Shown: one piece after another, positions 10,995 to 21,879 of the stretch
How positions within the stretch are numbered: the stretch's first letter is position 1
Layout: every line of letters starts with the position of its first letter
DNA from: Odontocerum albicorne
Taxonomy: Eukaryota > Arthropoda > Insecta > Trichoptera > Odontoceridae
Assembly (NCBI GenBank): GCA_949825065.1
Contig: OX463863.1
Span: forward strand, 20,112,251 to 20,176,250
Direction: 5' to 3'
DNA length: 64,000 nucleotides
Program-made: the position numbers and the translations under genes
Notes under the pieces: generated by a model
The model's input: the letters and a program-made list of their open reading frames with translations, nothing else
What the model was told of the DNA's origin: nothing
Database searches by the model: none

Positions 10995-11612
10995 CCTTTC
11001 CTTCCCTGTGTTGGGTATCTTCTACACGTTGTTTCTAATAACCATCAATATCTCTATAAATATAATAAATACAAGGTTAAGATTTTAGGTATTCCTCCAT
11101 AATATATTTACGCATTGATATAAAAAATAATATTAATAATAATCAGAATTTATCGACTACATCGAGGTGTTTTGTAAAGATCGAAAACAAATTCGCATTT
11201 AAACGCTGCGAGTGCCTCGTCTTGACGATAGGTGAATAGTATGCGGGAAGCGCGACACTATATTCGCATCTCACTCTTGCATACTAGACTGAATTGCGAG
11301 GAGCTGAATTGTCTCAACGTCGCAAGCATAAGCGTAAGCGCCGGGGTATGCGACTGCCGTTCCGCGCCACCAGTAGCTTCTAGGCTTGCGAATAGGTTAG
11401 ACGTACGCCCGTTCCGTGAGCATTGCCAGATGGTTTTTTTAATGTTTTCAGCAAATAAATCTCAATTATTATAATTTTTAACTTCAATTATAATTAATTA
11501 AGGGATCTATGAATGTTCTTATTTTTCCGATTTAAAATCGCAAATTTTTTATTGCGTACTCATTACCCAACACCAGAGCACACGTATTATTTTTATCACC
11601 GTAAGGGAAGGG
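10995..11612 (+). mobile_element. TTAA-flanked MITE, 618 bp (family T4, copy 1)
   Basis: TTAA at 10991-10994 and 11613-11616. The ends CCTTTCCTTCCCTGTG and inverted CCCTTCCCTTACGGTG are imperfect terminal repeats. No transposase. An oppositely oriented copy lies at 12676-13302 and a partial one at 24421-24955. The small frame at 11232-11474 also falls within the repeat and is not taken as a gene. Confidence 0.75.
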
Positions 11613-11744
11613 TTAATATTAGTTTGCACGATAACTTATAATAATGAATGGAAGTGGATAAAGAGTATACGATAAGATAAGCATATTAACATTAGTAGAG
11701 ATACATTACAGGAATTTACCATCCTGTTTTTATGCACTTAAGCT

Positions 11745-11965
11745 AAAGCTGCTCGCGATATTTGCCAAAGCTACTCGCGATATTTGCGAAGTGCACGGTG
11801 AAGATGCTATGAATGAAAGGACAGCTCGTCGATGGTTTTTGCGTTTCAAAGACGGTAATTTCGACCTGAAAGACGTGGAGCGTTCCGGACGACTAGTGGA
11901 CTTTGATGAGGACCGCTTTAACCATATTATTCATGAAGATCCCCCACAAAATCTTGTAGAGCAGA
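11745..11965 (+). pseudogene. mariner-like transposase fragment
   Basis: The frame reads DICEVHGEDAMNERTARRWF then LRFKDGNFDLKDVERSGRL. This is the second helix-turn-helix of the mariner DNA-binding region. A ~19-bp direct repeat of the GCTACTCGCGATATTTGC type precedes it. No catalytic part remains. Confidence 0.6.
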
Positions 11966-12059
11966 AAATTTTCTTTCGAATGACGTATAACATTTACCAT
12001 TTTGTTTTACTTTTGGTGATCATTTTTAAATTGAAAAAAAAAAACGGACGCAACTTATG

Positions 12060-12240
12060 TAAACACCTAATATATTCTATAATGATAGCTTCCACGAGAC
12101 ACGAGTCCTGACAGCACAGCTTCCCAGTATCGCGAGAGAGCCACACACTGTACAGTGAGACTGCGGCCGAACCGTCCTGCACATCCACGTGTCCTGTAGA
12201 GCACCGAGGTGATACGACTTACCGGGAAGTTTATTTATAT
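12060..12240 (-). repeat. inverted partner of the repeat at 15255-15425
   Basis: About 170 bp matching 15255-15425 in inverted orientation (landmarks: CACGAGACACGAGTCC, CACATCCACGTGTCC). Function unknown. No LTR structure is evident because the copies are inverted and their flanks unrelated. Confidence 0.7.
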
Positions 12241-12675
12241 TAAGATACTCGGGATCCACAATTAACTCGAATGGAAACACATCTTCGTCTTGAATAATAG
12301 CCGTGAGCTACAATATATGGAGTATCGAATCCAGATATCTTGACTGACAGTTAGGCTCCATAGATAATTATTCTCGCTATCTGTCTCTATGGCACAAGTA
12401 CTTCTTTTTCTTGAATAATAATCATAAATTCAGATTATCTTGATACGCAGGATACTTGCTAATTGCTTAGAAAAATAATCATGAATAATGGCTATAAACT
12501 CCTATATATAAGAAAAAAACAGATGCGTGAGACTCTCGCGCGGTAGAAGTGAAACTTCTTAGCTTCTAGGAAAAGTTTATTTTATGCATTGCTTTTTTTT
12601 CTTTTGTCAACGACTTTTTTTTAGGATTAGAAAATGGCATGTGGAATTTAATTCAAGAAAATCTGTGCTTATTAA

Positions 12676-13302
12676 CCCTTCTCTTACGGTGCTAAAATTG
12701 AAACGCGCGCTCCGGCGTTGGGTAGTGAGTACGCGATCAAAAATTAGCGATTTTAAATCGGAAAAATAAGAACATTCATAAATAATCCCCTTAATTAATT
12801 ATAATTGAAGTTAAAAATTATAATAATTGAGATTTATTTGCTGAAAACATTAAAAACCATCTGGCAACGCTCACGGAATGGGCGTAGGTCTAATGTATTT
12901 GCAAGCCCAAAAGCTACTGCGGCGCGGAGCGGTAGTGACTTACTCCCGGCGTGGCTTACGCTTGTGACGATTGAGACAATTGAGCTCCTCGCAATTCAGT
13001 GGAGTATGCAAGAGTGAGATGCGAATATAGTGTCGCGCTTCCCGCATACTCTTCACCTTTCGTCAAGACCCAAGGTCGAGGCACTCACAGCGTTTAAATG
13101 CGAATTTATTTCCGACCTTCACAAAATACCCACGATGTAGTCGATAAATTCTGATTATTATTAATATTATTGTTTAAATCAATGCGTAAATATATTATGG
13201 AGGAATACCTAAAATCTTAACCTTGTATTTATTATATTTATAGAGATATTGATGGTTATTAGAAGCAACGTGTAGAAGATACCCAACACAGGGAAGGAAA
13301 GT
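12676..13302 (-). mobile_element. TTAA-flanked MITE, 627 bp (family T4, copy 2, inverted)
   Basis: TTAA at 12672-12675 and 13303-13306. It is the reverse complement of the element at 10995-11612, starting CCCTTCTCTTACGGTG and ending CACAGGGAAGGAAAG. With copy 1 it forms ~0.6-kb inverted arms around 1.06 kb of other sequence. Confidence 0.75.
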
Positions 13303-13464
13303 TTAAATAAAAAAATGTAATTTTTCTTATTTTTAATTATAAAAAATAATAATTTTAGTAATAAACAATTATAATATAATACAATTAATAATATTAAATT
13401 ACATTTTTTAAATATTAAATATATTAATATTTTTATGTTATTATTAATTATTAAATTAATATTT

Positions 13465-13990
13465 CGGATGTCCATCGGGAGTCTGACATTCTGGCTATGT
13501 GTCCTGCCCATGCCCCTTTGTGCGGTCTTGAGTTTTTGTGTGTTCTTTACTGTGAGCGTCCATGTCTCGCAGCCATACGTAAGTACTGGAAGAATGCACT
13601 GGTTGTAGACCCTTCGCTTCAAGGATATTGGGAGATTACTTTTGAAGATGTTGTTCAAACGTCCAAATGAGCTCCACGCTAGTTTTGTCCTTCGTGCTAT
13701 TTCCTCTGATATGCCACCTACAAAGGAAATAAGTTGGTCCAAATACATATATTCCTGAACAAGTTCTAACGGCTTTTCATCTACGTTTATTGGTTTTGGG
13801 GTAGCAAAGCCGTTCATCGTGTATTTGGTTTTTGATATATTCATTTTTAAACCAACTTCTTTGCTGACCTCAGTCAATTCTTGCAGTTGGTGCTGAAGAT
13901 CATTCGGATTTTGTGAGAATATAACGATCTCGCCTGCAAATCTCAAATGGCTTTCCATCAATCACCTGTCCTTTATTATCCCATTCTAGT
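13465..13990 (-). pseudogene. RTE-clade LINE reverse transcriptase fragment with lost catalytic box
   Basis: The minus-strand frame from 13961 reads ESHLRFAGEIVIFSQ, LQELTEVSKEVGLKMNISKT, KRRVYNQCILPVLTYGCETW. The order fits RTE-type reverse transcriptases from motif C to the thumb. The catalytic FADD is FAGE here, so both metal-binding Asp are gone. The frame runs out in AT-rich DNA below 13465. Confidence 0.7.
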
Positions 13991-14034
13991 TTATTAAAGA
14001 CGTATTCAAGAGTATACTTCTTTATATATATATA

Positions 14035-14275
14035 TAAGTCAATGGCCATTATTCAAGAAAAAGAACCGAGGCAAAACTATTATTGGAAAACACAGTATAT
14101 AAATCAGGCATCTTAATATTATTAAAGTGAAACTGTCGATTTAAACTAATAAAATAATAACGTAAACATCTCACACAAAGGAAAACAGCGACGGATCTTT
14201 TATCAGTGCTGTTTTGCAAGAGTTAGATGCACTCTTCTTCTTGAATAATGGCCGTGAACTCTTACATATGAACGA
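14035..14275. repeat. two inverted copies of a dispersed ~25-bp motif
   Basis: At about 14040-14065 the motif is inverted (GGCCATTATTCAAGAA). At about 14230-14265 it is forward (CTTGAATAATGGCCGTGAAC). The same motif recurs in all three ZF-M units (34760, 35635, 36720, 52340, 53155, 60595, 61410). Confidence 0.6.
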
Positions 14276-14430
14276 ATCTTCAAAATTATATTCAAAATCA
14301 TCCTTCCCTCACTATTCTGAGATAAGGATAAACAACTCTCCGTAAGTAGGATAAAGTACAAATTTTCAATGAATTATAATTTGAGGAACATTCTATTTTT
14401 GTCTATGGACAATATTCGACTGAAGTATGG

Positions 14431-15225
14431 TTAGGTGTACCGGAAAAGAAAGTCGTTTTTTTGTTATCGCTTTTGAGTGGTCAGTTGTGCTTCTGCAGTC
14501 GAACTTTTACAACATGTTCTGTGTTGTTTCTCTGACTACGTATACCTGGAGTGTACTAGGACTTTTAAACAAAAAAAATTACAACCCTATATACAATGGA
14601 GAGCTTTGTACCGAATGAGGAATTTATTCGAAATATTATGCTTTACCATTTCATGAAGAAAGAAAGTGCAACACGTGCTACAAAAAATATTTGTGATTTA
14701 CTAGGAGATATTTTGAATGTTCGTAAATGCCAGAGGTGGTTTAAACAATTTAAATCCGGCAATTTTGATCTAAAAAATAACCCTGGAAGTGGTCGACCTG
14801 TTAAAGTGGATAGCGATGTTTTAACTGAGCTGATTCAGCAAAATCCAACTTCAACGATTCAAGAACTCGCGGAGCAACTCGGATGTTCATGGTCAAGCGT
14901 GCAAGAGCATATCAAAAAAATCGGCAAGACATGGAAACAAGGAAAATGGATACCTCATGGATTAAGTGAAGAGAATCTAGGTGAGCGTATAAACGCGTGC
15001 ACTGAGTTATTGGAATTAAATACCAACACTCTATTTCTACAACATCTTGTAACTGGTGACGAAAAATGGGTGTTGAATTCAATTGCACGCAAGAAACAAT
15101 GGCTTTCAAAGGGCCAGGTACCAAAACCCACCCCTAAACCCGGGCTCACTGCAAAAAAAGTTATTTTTTCTGTTTGGTGGGACTGCAAGGGAATAATTTA
15201 TTTCGAAATCTTTCCATTTGCGACA
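14431..15225 (+). pseudogene. mariner-like element, left two thirds
   Basis: The left terminal region starts near TTAGGTGTACCGGAAAAG. The frame from the ATG at 14596 encodes a SETMAR/mariner-type transposase: helix-turn-helix region (KCQRWFKQFKSGNFDLKNN), linker GSGRPVKVD, then LVTGDEKWV with the first catalytic Asp, and VIFSVWWDCKGIIYFE. The sequence then leaves the family near 15225. The second and third catalytic Asp and the right end are missing, so the copy is dead although its frame is open for about 210 codons. Confidence 0.75.
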
Positions 15226-15254
15226 GTAGTTTTTGATACTGAATATCAAACTAA

Positions 15255-15425
15255 ATATAAATAAACTCCCCGGTAAGTCGTATCACCTCGGTGTTCTACA
15301 CGACACGTGGATGTGCAGGACGATTCGGGCGCAGTCTCACTGTACAGGGTGTGGCTCTCTCGCAATACTGGAAAGCTGTGCTGTCGGGACTCGTGTCTCG
15401 TGTAAGCTACCATTATAGAATATCT
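15255..15425 (+). repeat. ~170-bp repeat, inverted copy at 12060-12240
   Basis: It abuts the truncated end of the mariner fragment. A near-palindrome follows at about 15459-15508 (TTTGACATGTAC ... GTACATGTCAAA). Unclassified. Confidence 0.65.
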
Positions 15426-15528
15426 TTAAGAAAATACAGTATTTTAATAAAGATATTCTTTGACATGTACAGGCATATATTCTATGTCAGTACATGTCAA
15501 AGGGTCTAAAGTATGATTATAAACTGTG

Positions 15529-15706
15529 TACGGTAAGTAATACACATCGGGCTAAAAAGGGACTGTCGGCCATAATCGACTTTGTAGAGCGTCGTCTCTG
15601 TCATTCATGCACGTGTTCCTTCGCGTACCGGACTGTTAGCGCATTGTGCGGCAGAGACAACGCTCTACAAAGCCATGTATATTACTTACCGCCGGGTACT
15701 GTACAT
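15529..15706. mobile_element. palindromic MITE, degenerate copy (family of 56001-56161)
   Basis: The left end GGTAAGTAATACACATC and right end ATTACTTACCGCCGGGTACT are inverted repeats also found at 56001-56161. The interior has GTTAGCGCATTGTGCGGCAG as in the other copies. The left terminus is eroded. Confidence 0.6.
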
Positions 15707-15789
15707 ATATATTATCAGGCCCAGTTCCTTGCGGAGCAGGTAGAGAGAATATATCTCCAAACTTTTCTATCCAAGCAAAAGACTTTCAT

Positions 15790-16420
15790 CTCCGCCCTCT
15801 TCATGCACAATATTCTATTCTTCACACTTTGCCTTCTTTCAAAATCTAGACCATTTGATCCAACCACGTTTCCCTCTGTCTACCTCTTTCACGCGCACCT
15901 TTTACTTCTGACATGTATACCCTCTTAGTCAATCTATCGTCATTTATTCTCTCTGCATTTCCAAACTATCTTAAAGCTCTTTTCTCCATATTACTTAAAA
16001 CATCCATTTCTGATGTCTTCGTTCTGCCTTCTTTCATACATTGACACTCCACAGATATTCCTTAGTGCGCGCATCTCCACACTATTAATCTTACTTTGAT
16101 CCTTTTCTGCTAAGTCCAAGTGCTACTTTCATGCATCAAAGTGGGCACCAACACACTATAATGTGTTTTGCTACTGTTGATATTGCACAATTATTGTATA
16201 TTACATTAAGTGCTCCGTTTACCCTGTTCTCTGTCGCTACCATTCTTCCAATGTCCCTTTCAACTTCCCCAGCCCACGTAAACACACTGCCCAGATAACA
16301 GAACACATCAACCTGCTCCAGTTTCTCTGAGTTAACCCATACATAGCACACTCTTTTTACCTCACTAGAACCATTACCTTTGAATTCACTACATTCATTT
16401 TCAAACCTTTTACTAAACAA
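15790..16420 (-). pseudogene. non-LTR retrotransposon, C-terminal RT fragment
   Basis: The minus-strand frame from 16400 reads LEQVDVFCYLGSVFTWAGEV, ERDIGRMVATENRVNGALNV. Below 16130 broken frames give VEMRALRNICGVSMYERRQN and W-x-R thumb features. This block is common at the end of arthropod LINE ORF2s. It ends just left of ZF-P2 exon 1. Confidence 0.65.
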
Positions 16421-16449
16421 AATTGAATCTTGTATGCGAATGTTTCCAG

Positions 16450-16641
16450 GATATAGGCAGCGAATGGATTATCAGGAACAGAAGGGAACTGCAGAGGTGA
16501 CGATTAAGAAAGAAGACGAGGATACTGCAGAAGTGTTTCTCGAGTATGATATGAAGATACATGAGGGGAATATCAAGCGGGAATGTGCAGGAGACACCAG
16601 CGCAGATTCCAGACATGTTGGTGATATTATCACAGACTCGA
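16450..16641 (+). CDS. ZF-P2 exon 1 (start codon and paired psi-K-x-E module)
   Basis: An acceptor ending TGTTTCCAG precedes the exon, so a 5' untranslated exon should lie upstream. The ATG is at 16464-16466. 59 codons plus one base lead to a GTAAGC donor (phase 1). The peptide starts MDYQEQKGTAEVTIKKED, holds a DTA core and MKIHEGNIKREC, then a stretch shared with the minus genes (ADSRHVGD). IKKE and IKRE are two SUMO-type sites 23 residues apart. The same acceptor context precedes exon 1 of ZF-M1, M2 and M3, which supports the start. Confidence 0.75.
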
Positions 16642-16808
16642 GTAAGCTTATTTATTATGCTCCCATTAATATTGAATTATGCTATTTGTTAGATAAGCTG
16701 GAGAGACTCCAAATGTTTGCATTTGATTCGTATTTCATCTTGAGATATAAGAGAGCAAATTAGCGTTTATATTCCTTAAGCTGAAATGGTTACTACCACA
16801 CATCGGAA

Positions 16809-16834
16809 GAACTACAAAGGCTTCTTTGTAGTTC
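16809..16834. repeat. perfect hairpin, 11-bp arms
   Basis: GAACTACAAAG, a 4-base loop, then CTTTGTAGTTC, within intron 1 of ZF-P2. No U-run, no known function. Confidence 0.6.
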
Positions 16835-16886
16835 ATCTTCCTTCGGTAAGTTTTATGCGGTTTTCTTTCCAAATATTTTTTTCTGA

Positions 16887-17075
16887 ACATATCGCCTGTT
16901 GAGAATCATTGTGGGAAAACTCCAAAAAAAACAATTTTTGTGTTGAGACTACCAAATGGCACTAAAATGACTTTTTTTACGTGCATAAGTGGCGAAAGTA
17001 TATTTCAACTCCTTGCCGCTTCTTGAAAATCGATTTTTGGAGTTTCGCCACTATGATTCTCAACAGGTGATATGT
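16887..17075. mobile_element. MITE with ~40-bp terminal inverted repeats, 189 bp
   Basis: Ends beginning ACATATCGCCTGTTGAGAAT and inverted ACATATCACCTGTTGAGAAT continue matching for about 40 bp with few mismatches. The target duplication is not clear. It lies in intron 1 of ZF-P2. No coding capacity. Confidence 0.6.
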
Positions 17076-18096
17076 AGGTGCGGCAAGTTACATTATATAT
17101 GGTCGCAGCCACTACCTTCCTTTTCTTATACTTAACTTATACATATTTATTTGGTAATATTTTTTACCCCCAATAATAGTGGGTTGAATTTTAAGTTCGA
17201 GCGCCTTTGAGGAGAGTTTGTTCTCTAAACAGTGCTAAATAAACTGACCTTTTATAAAACTGATTATTATATTTACAGTTCTCGAGAGGTCGGTAGCGCC
17301 CACTTTACAAACCACTGATCCAAAACAGTCTTTATTAATTCTACTATTGCGCTAAACGAAATAGTAGTGTACACTCTGTATTACCAGCAAGAAAAAAAGG
17401 ATGCGCGAGAGTGTCACGCGGTAGTAGTGAAACTTCTGAACTTCACAGCTCGTAGGAAAAATTAATTAATTTGTAATTGAATTCATTAATTGAAAAGTCA
17501 ATTAATTTAAAGCATCGCTTTTTTTCCATTTAGTAACAAATTTTTTTAGGATTAGGGAATGGTTATAGGAAATTAATTAATGATTCTTTATTATTCATTA
17601 ATTATTTATTAATTAACCATTATTTTTTTAATAATTAATTATATTAATTGATAATTAAATAATAATTATATTCATTAATTATTATATTAATTAATAATTA
17701 ACTTATTACTATTAATTAATAAATTTTAATATTAATAAGAATTATATTAATATTATAATTCATCAATTAATTATTAATATAAATTTATTAATTATTATTC
17801 ATAAAATTTTAATATTAATAATAAATATTAATCAATATTGATATATTAATAATATTTATAGATTTATATTTAATGTTTATTAAATATATTTATTTATATT
17901 AATATGAATAAATATTAAAGGTCATTTGAAATATTACTATTTAAGTCGCGGAAGGGGAAGTGTTTCCCTTTTCGTGATGTTCAGGCCAATTTGCCCTTCC
18001 GCATAGATACAAGTTTCACTTCAAAAACACCAAAAAAGTGTTTTTATCGAATCTAATGAATTCATTTGTTGAACATAAATTTATGTGTTATTGCAG
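17076..18096 (+). other. rest of ZF-P2 intron 1, AT-rich
   Basis: Non-coding. From 17580 it matches the start of the window (block A, including the AT-rich block). The acceptor of exon 2 (TGTGTTATTGCAG) closes it. Confidence 0.65.
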
Positions 18097-18354
18097 AAAC
18101 TCAAACCTCGTCATCTTACGAAACATTCAAAAAAGAAATTATCACAGACATTAGTTCACAGGAGCAATCCCACCATTTGGAATTTAAGATCTCTACAGAT
18201 TTTTCCATAAAAAGAGAAAATGTTGGAGAAGAGGATACTGCAACAGTATTCCCTGAATTTCCTATGGACATACAGGAAGCAAATATTAAAAAAGAATGTG
18301 CTGGAGTCAGTAAAACAGAGACTGTTGATGTTTGTGATACGTTTGCGATTTCAA
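18097..18354 (+). CDS. ZF-P2 exon 2 (paired psi-K-x-E module)
   Basis: 258 nt, phase 1 on both sides, acceptor TTATTGCAG and donor GTGAGTAT as in ZF-P1. It encodes TQTSSSYETFKKEI at the start, then SIKRENVGEEDTA, MDIQEANIKKECAG and a CDTFAIS end. IKRE and IKKE are 26 residues apart. A handful of residues differ from ZF-P1, none in the K or E of the motifs. Confidence 0.8.
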
Positions 18355-18910
18355 GTGAGTATAAATATTTGATCATTATTTAAATACAACTCTTTTGATC
18401 TAAAATATGCAATGTTGATTGTGCAATAGTCCTGCAACAGACCGAGTTATAAAATCTTACGATATGACCCAATGTGAAAAACTCTTTAGTAAAATAGATG
18501 ATACAATAATTAAATTAAAATAGTTTTCTGTTAATTTTATATATCTAGAGGTATTCATTTCTAATTTTCACATTAACATATTATTAAGGTAGCAGAATCT
18601 ATTGCAGAACAATTCTGTCATATTAGAAAAACTTTTTATTTTGTAAAATAAATTTGCAATTTTTAAGCAGTAAATCAAATTCCTCAAACAAGGTATTTGG
18701 GTGTATGGTGCAGGCATCCTCTCAAATGGTTAAGGGAAACAATTAGGGTCAAAACACTGTTTCATTTCGACTTCTTTAAACAATAATATGTAAAAAAAAT
18801 TAATTGTTTTTATAACAGAATGAGTCAATTTTAGAAAAGCTATGTGATGTTTTTTAATTCACTAGTTATACTTTTAAAGAATTAAATTGGTTTATTTTCG
18901 TTATTTTTAG

Positions 18911-19632
18911 GTTCTTGTAATATAAATGTCCAGTTGCAAAAAGAGAAGCCACATAGTTGTGCATATTGTGGGAAGATGTTCGCACAAAAATGTACTTTGA
19001 CAAATCACGAAAGGATTCATAGTGGAAAAAAGCCCTTCAACTGTAAATACTGTGATAAAACATTCACAAAAAAAAGTGGTTTAACATGTCATGAAAGGGT
19101 TCATAGTGGAGAGAAGCCCTACAGTTGTAAAAGCTGTGAGAAAGCATTCTCAACAAGAACTATTTTAATACACCATGAAAGGATTCATAGTGGAGAGAGG
19201 CCCTACATCTGTAGAAATTGTGGGAAAACATTCTCGAAAAAAATTGGTTTAACATGTCATGAAAGGATTCATAGTGGAGAAAAGCCTTACACCTGTAAAA
19301 ATTGTGCAAAAACATTCACAAAAAAAAGTAGTTTGACATGTCATGAAAGGATTCATAGTGGAGAAAAGCCCTACAACTGTAAATACTGTGATAAAACATT
19401 CACGAAGAAAATTGGTTTAACACGTCATGAAAGGATTCATAGTGGGGAAAAGCCCTACAACTGTAAAAGTTGTGCGAAAACATTTTCAACAAAAAGTATT
19501 TTAATAAATCATGAAAGGATTCATAGTGGAGAGAAGCCCTACAACTGTAAATACTGTGAAAAAACATTCTCGAGAAAAAATGTTTTAATTCATCATGAAA
19601 GGATTCACGGCGAAGAGAAACCCTACAACTGA
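18911..19632 (+). CDS. ZF-P2 finger exon: 8 C2H2 zinc fingers
   Basis: Terminal exon after acceptor TTATTTTTAG. With exon 1 (16464-16641) and exon 2 (18097-18354) it gives a continuous 385-aa frame, the only complete + strand zinc-finger gene here. Eight fingers with HSGEKPY linkers. Compared with ZF-P1 there is one extra finger (CKYCDKTFTKKIGLTRH) between the fifth and sixth, and the last one is lost because TGT-AGA has become TGA just after the linker (19630-19632). The product is presumably a nuclear DNA-binding protein. Targets cannot be deduced reliably. Confidence 0.85.
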
Positions 19633-20280
<648 letters not shown>

Positions 20281-20462
20281 ATTATATTGTTACAATAAAG
20301 TCACACTAGAAATAGAAAAGGATGGTAAATTAAATTTCTTGAACTTATTCCGAAAAATAGCACATTTTACTTTGATATATTTATATAGAATAGACACTTA
20401 TTCAGACTCCAGCATAATTCCAGCAATTTCCAATCGTCCTAATAACCATAAATTCACTGCCT

Positions 20463-20750
20463 TCAACTGTATAGTGGGAATAGGTTGGCTGTTTTTCTTC
20501 TGTCACACAACTTCAAGAGTTTCATTGCATTTAATAAGTTGGGATAATTTCTTTGTTCATGCGGTATTCCAAGTTTAAAATTGATGAATCTTAGAAATTT
20601 GTTTTGTACTTGTGCTAAAGTTTGTACATGGGCGGCGTAATGAGGAGACCATATTGATGAGTTGTAGTCAAGGCGGCTGCGTACCAAAGAGCAGTACAGC
20701 AGTTTTAATGTTCAGAAATCCGAGAAATGTTGGGCAGTTCTTAGTACAAA
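20463..20750 (-). pseudogene. LINE RT fragment (block B copy of 7516-8013)
   Basis: The minus frame reads MVRSRLDYNSSIWSPHYAAH, VQNKFLRFINFKLGIPHEQR. It is shorter than copy 1 because of a deletion, and 3' sequences are lost. Confidence 0.6.
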
Positions 20751-20769
20751 TCCCAAGGTGTGTATGTTA

Positions 20770-20850
20770 CATTGTGGGAAGGAATTCTCTCATTAAAGTA
20801 ATTTTATATGTGGTGCAAGAATTCATAAGGAAGAAAAGTTCTATAACTGT
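20770..20850 (+). pseudogene. decayed C2H2 finger (block B copy 2)
   Basis: CYIVGKEFSH, a stop, SNFICGARIH, KEEKFYNC: the counterpart of 8022-8105. Confidence 0.45.
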
Positions 20851-20989
20851 TCTTTTATATATTATGCACACATTTTTAATTATTTTCTCAATACAGGCTT
20901 AGCCCAATTATATTGAAAAAAAAAATTGCATTTAAAAAAATGCATACATATGTTGTATCATATACACATATTATATATTCAAATGTACT

Positions 20990-21195
20990 TAGAGGAGCAA
21001 AGTACAAATGACTGCAACTGATCATCCGAGGAAAAATAGAGGGTCAAAGAGGTGTTGGCAGGAGGCAAATCTCCTGGCTCCGCAATATACGTGATTGGAC
21101 TGGCATAAGGGGCGTTGGAGATCTTTTTCAGGCTGCCGGGGACAAAGATGTCTACTCTCAGGTGATATTCAACGTTGGGGGGACCTGACATGACA
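20990..21195 (+). pseudogene. RTE/Ingi-type LINE C-terminal fragment (block B copy 2)
   Basis: The counterpart of 8225-8425 with a GVGRRQISWLRNIRDWTGI core. Confidence 0.55.
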
Positions 21196-21879
21196 CTGGA
21201 AAGGAGAAGATACATTCAAAGTCACAAATACACTGATAATGATATTGTGTTGTATTATACTTTCATTGTATACAGCACAACCTGGCAGACCAACGAGGCC
21301 ATAAGTGAAAACCTGACTGGAATGAGAGACAAGTGCCTCTTACCAACTACGACACGGAGGTCGTCCTATTCATGGTAGAGAACAGCTTTACAACTATAAA
21401 CACTGAGAGAAGACATTTAAGTGATACCTGAAGTGAAACCAGACTGATACCCTTTTTAACAAAATGGGTGTCAACAGGAATCAGATCGCAAATTCTGGGT
21501 CTAAAGACAGCTTCTCTACCAAATGGGCTTAGGAGATTGTCATTGACTATGATAATATTCCGGTCAAATTGTCAACATAATTTAAGAGCAGTAAGAAATA
21601 TACGAGTACATGAGGAAAGTCATCCAGTCTGCTGTACCGCTGTGTCTGAAGCCCTCTCCACCAGCAAGCACTCTTCACCTGCAGCATTGGTCAGCCCTCT
21701 GGCCTTCTTCTGTGACACTGCTCTTTTAAGCTGACTTCTGTTGTAAAATTCTTGTTTTTTACTGTCCTAAATCCCCTTTTCAATCTATAATTTAATTTTA
21801 ATTGGTTTTTATTTTTTGTTTTAAATACTGTAATTAATAAATACTTTAATAAATATTATAATTCATTACCTTTTATTAA

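Noticed and set aside
14912..15188. Two minus-strand frames over the mariner fragment
   Set aside because: Shadows of the + strand transposase frame.
12060..15425. Possible LTR pair (12060-12240 and 15255-15425)
   Set aside because: The copies are inverted, not direct, and the sequence between them holds unrelated elements with their own ends.
18116..18376. Minus-strand frame over ZF-P2 exon 2 (and 573-833 over ZF-P1)
   Set aside because: Antisense to the exon, whose + reading is shared with the minus genes in their own sense.
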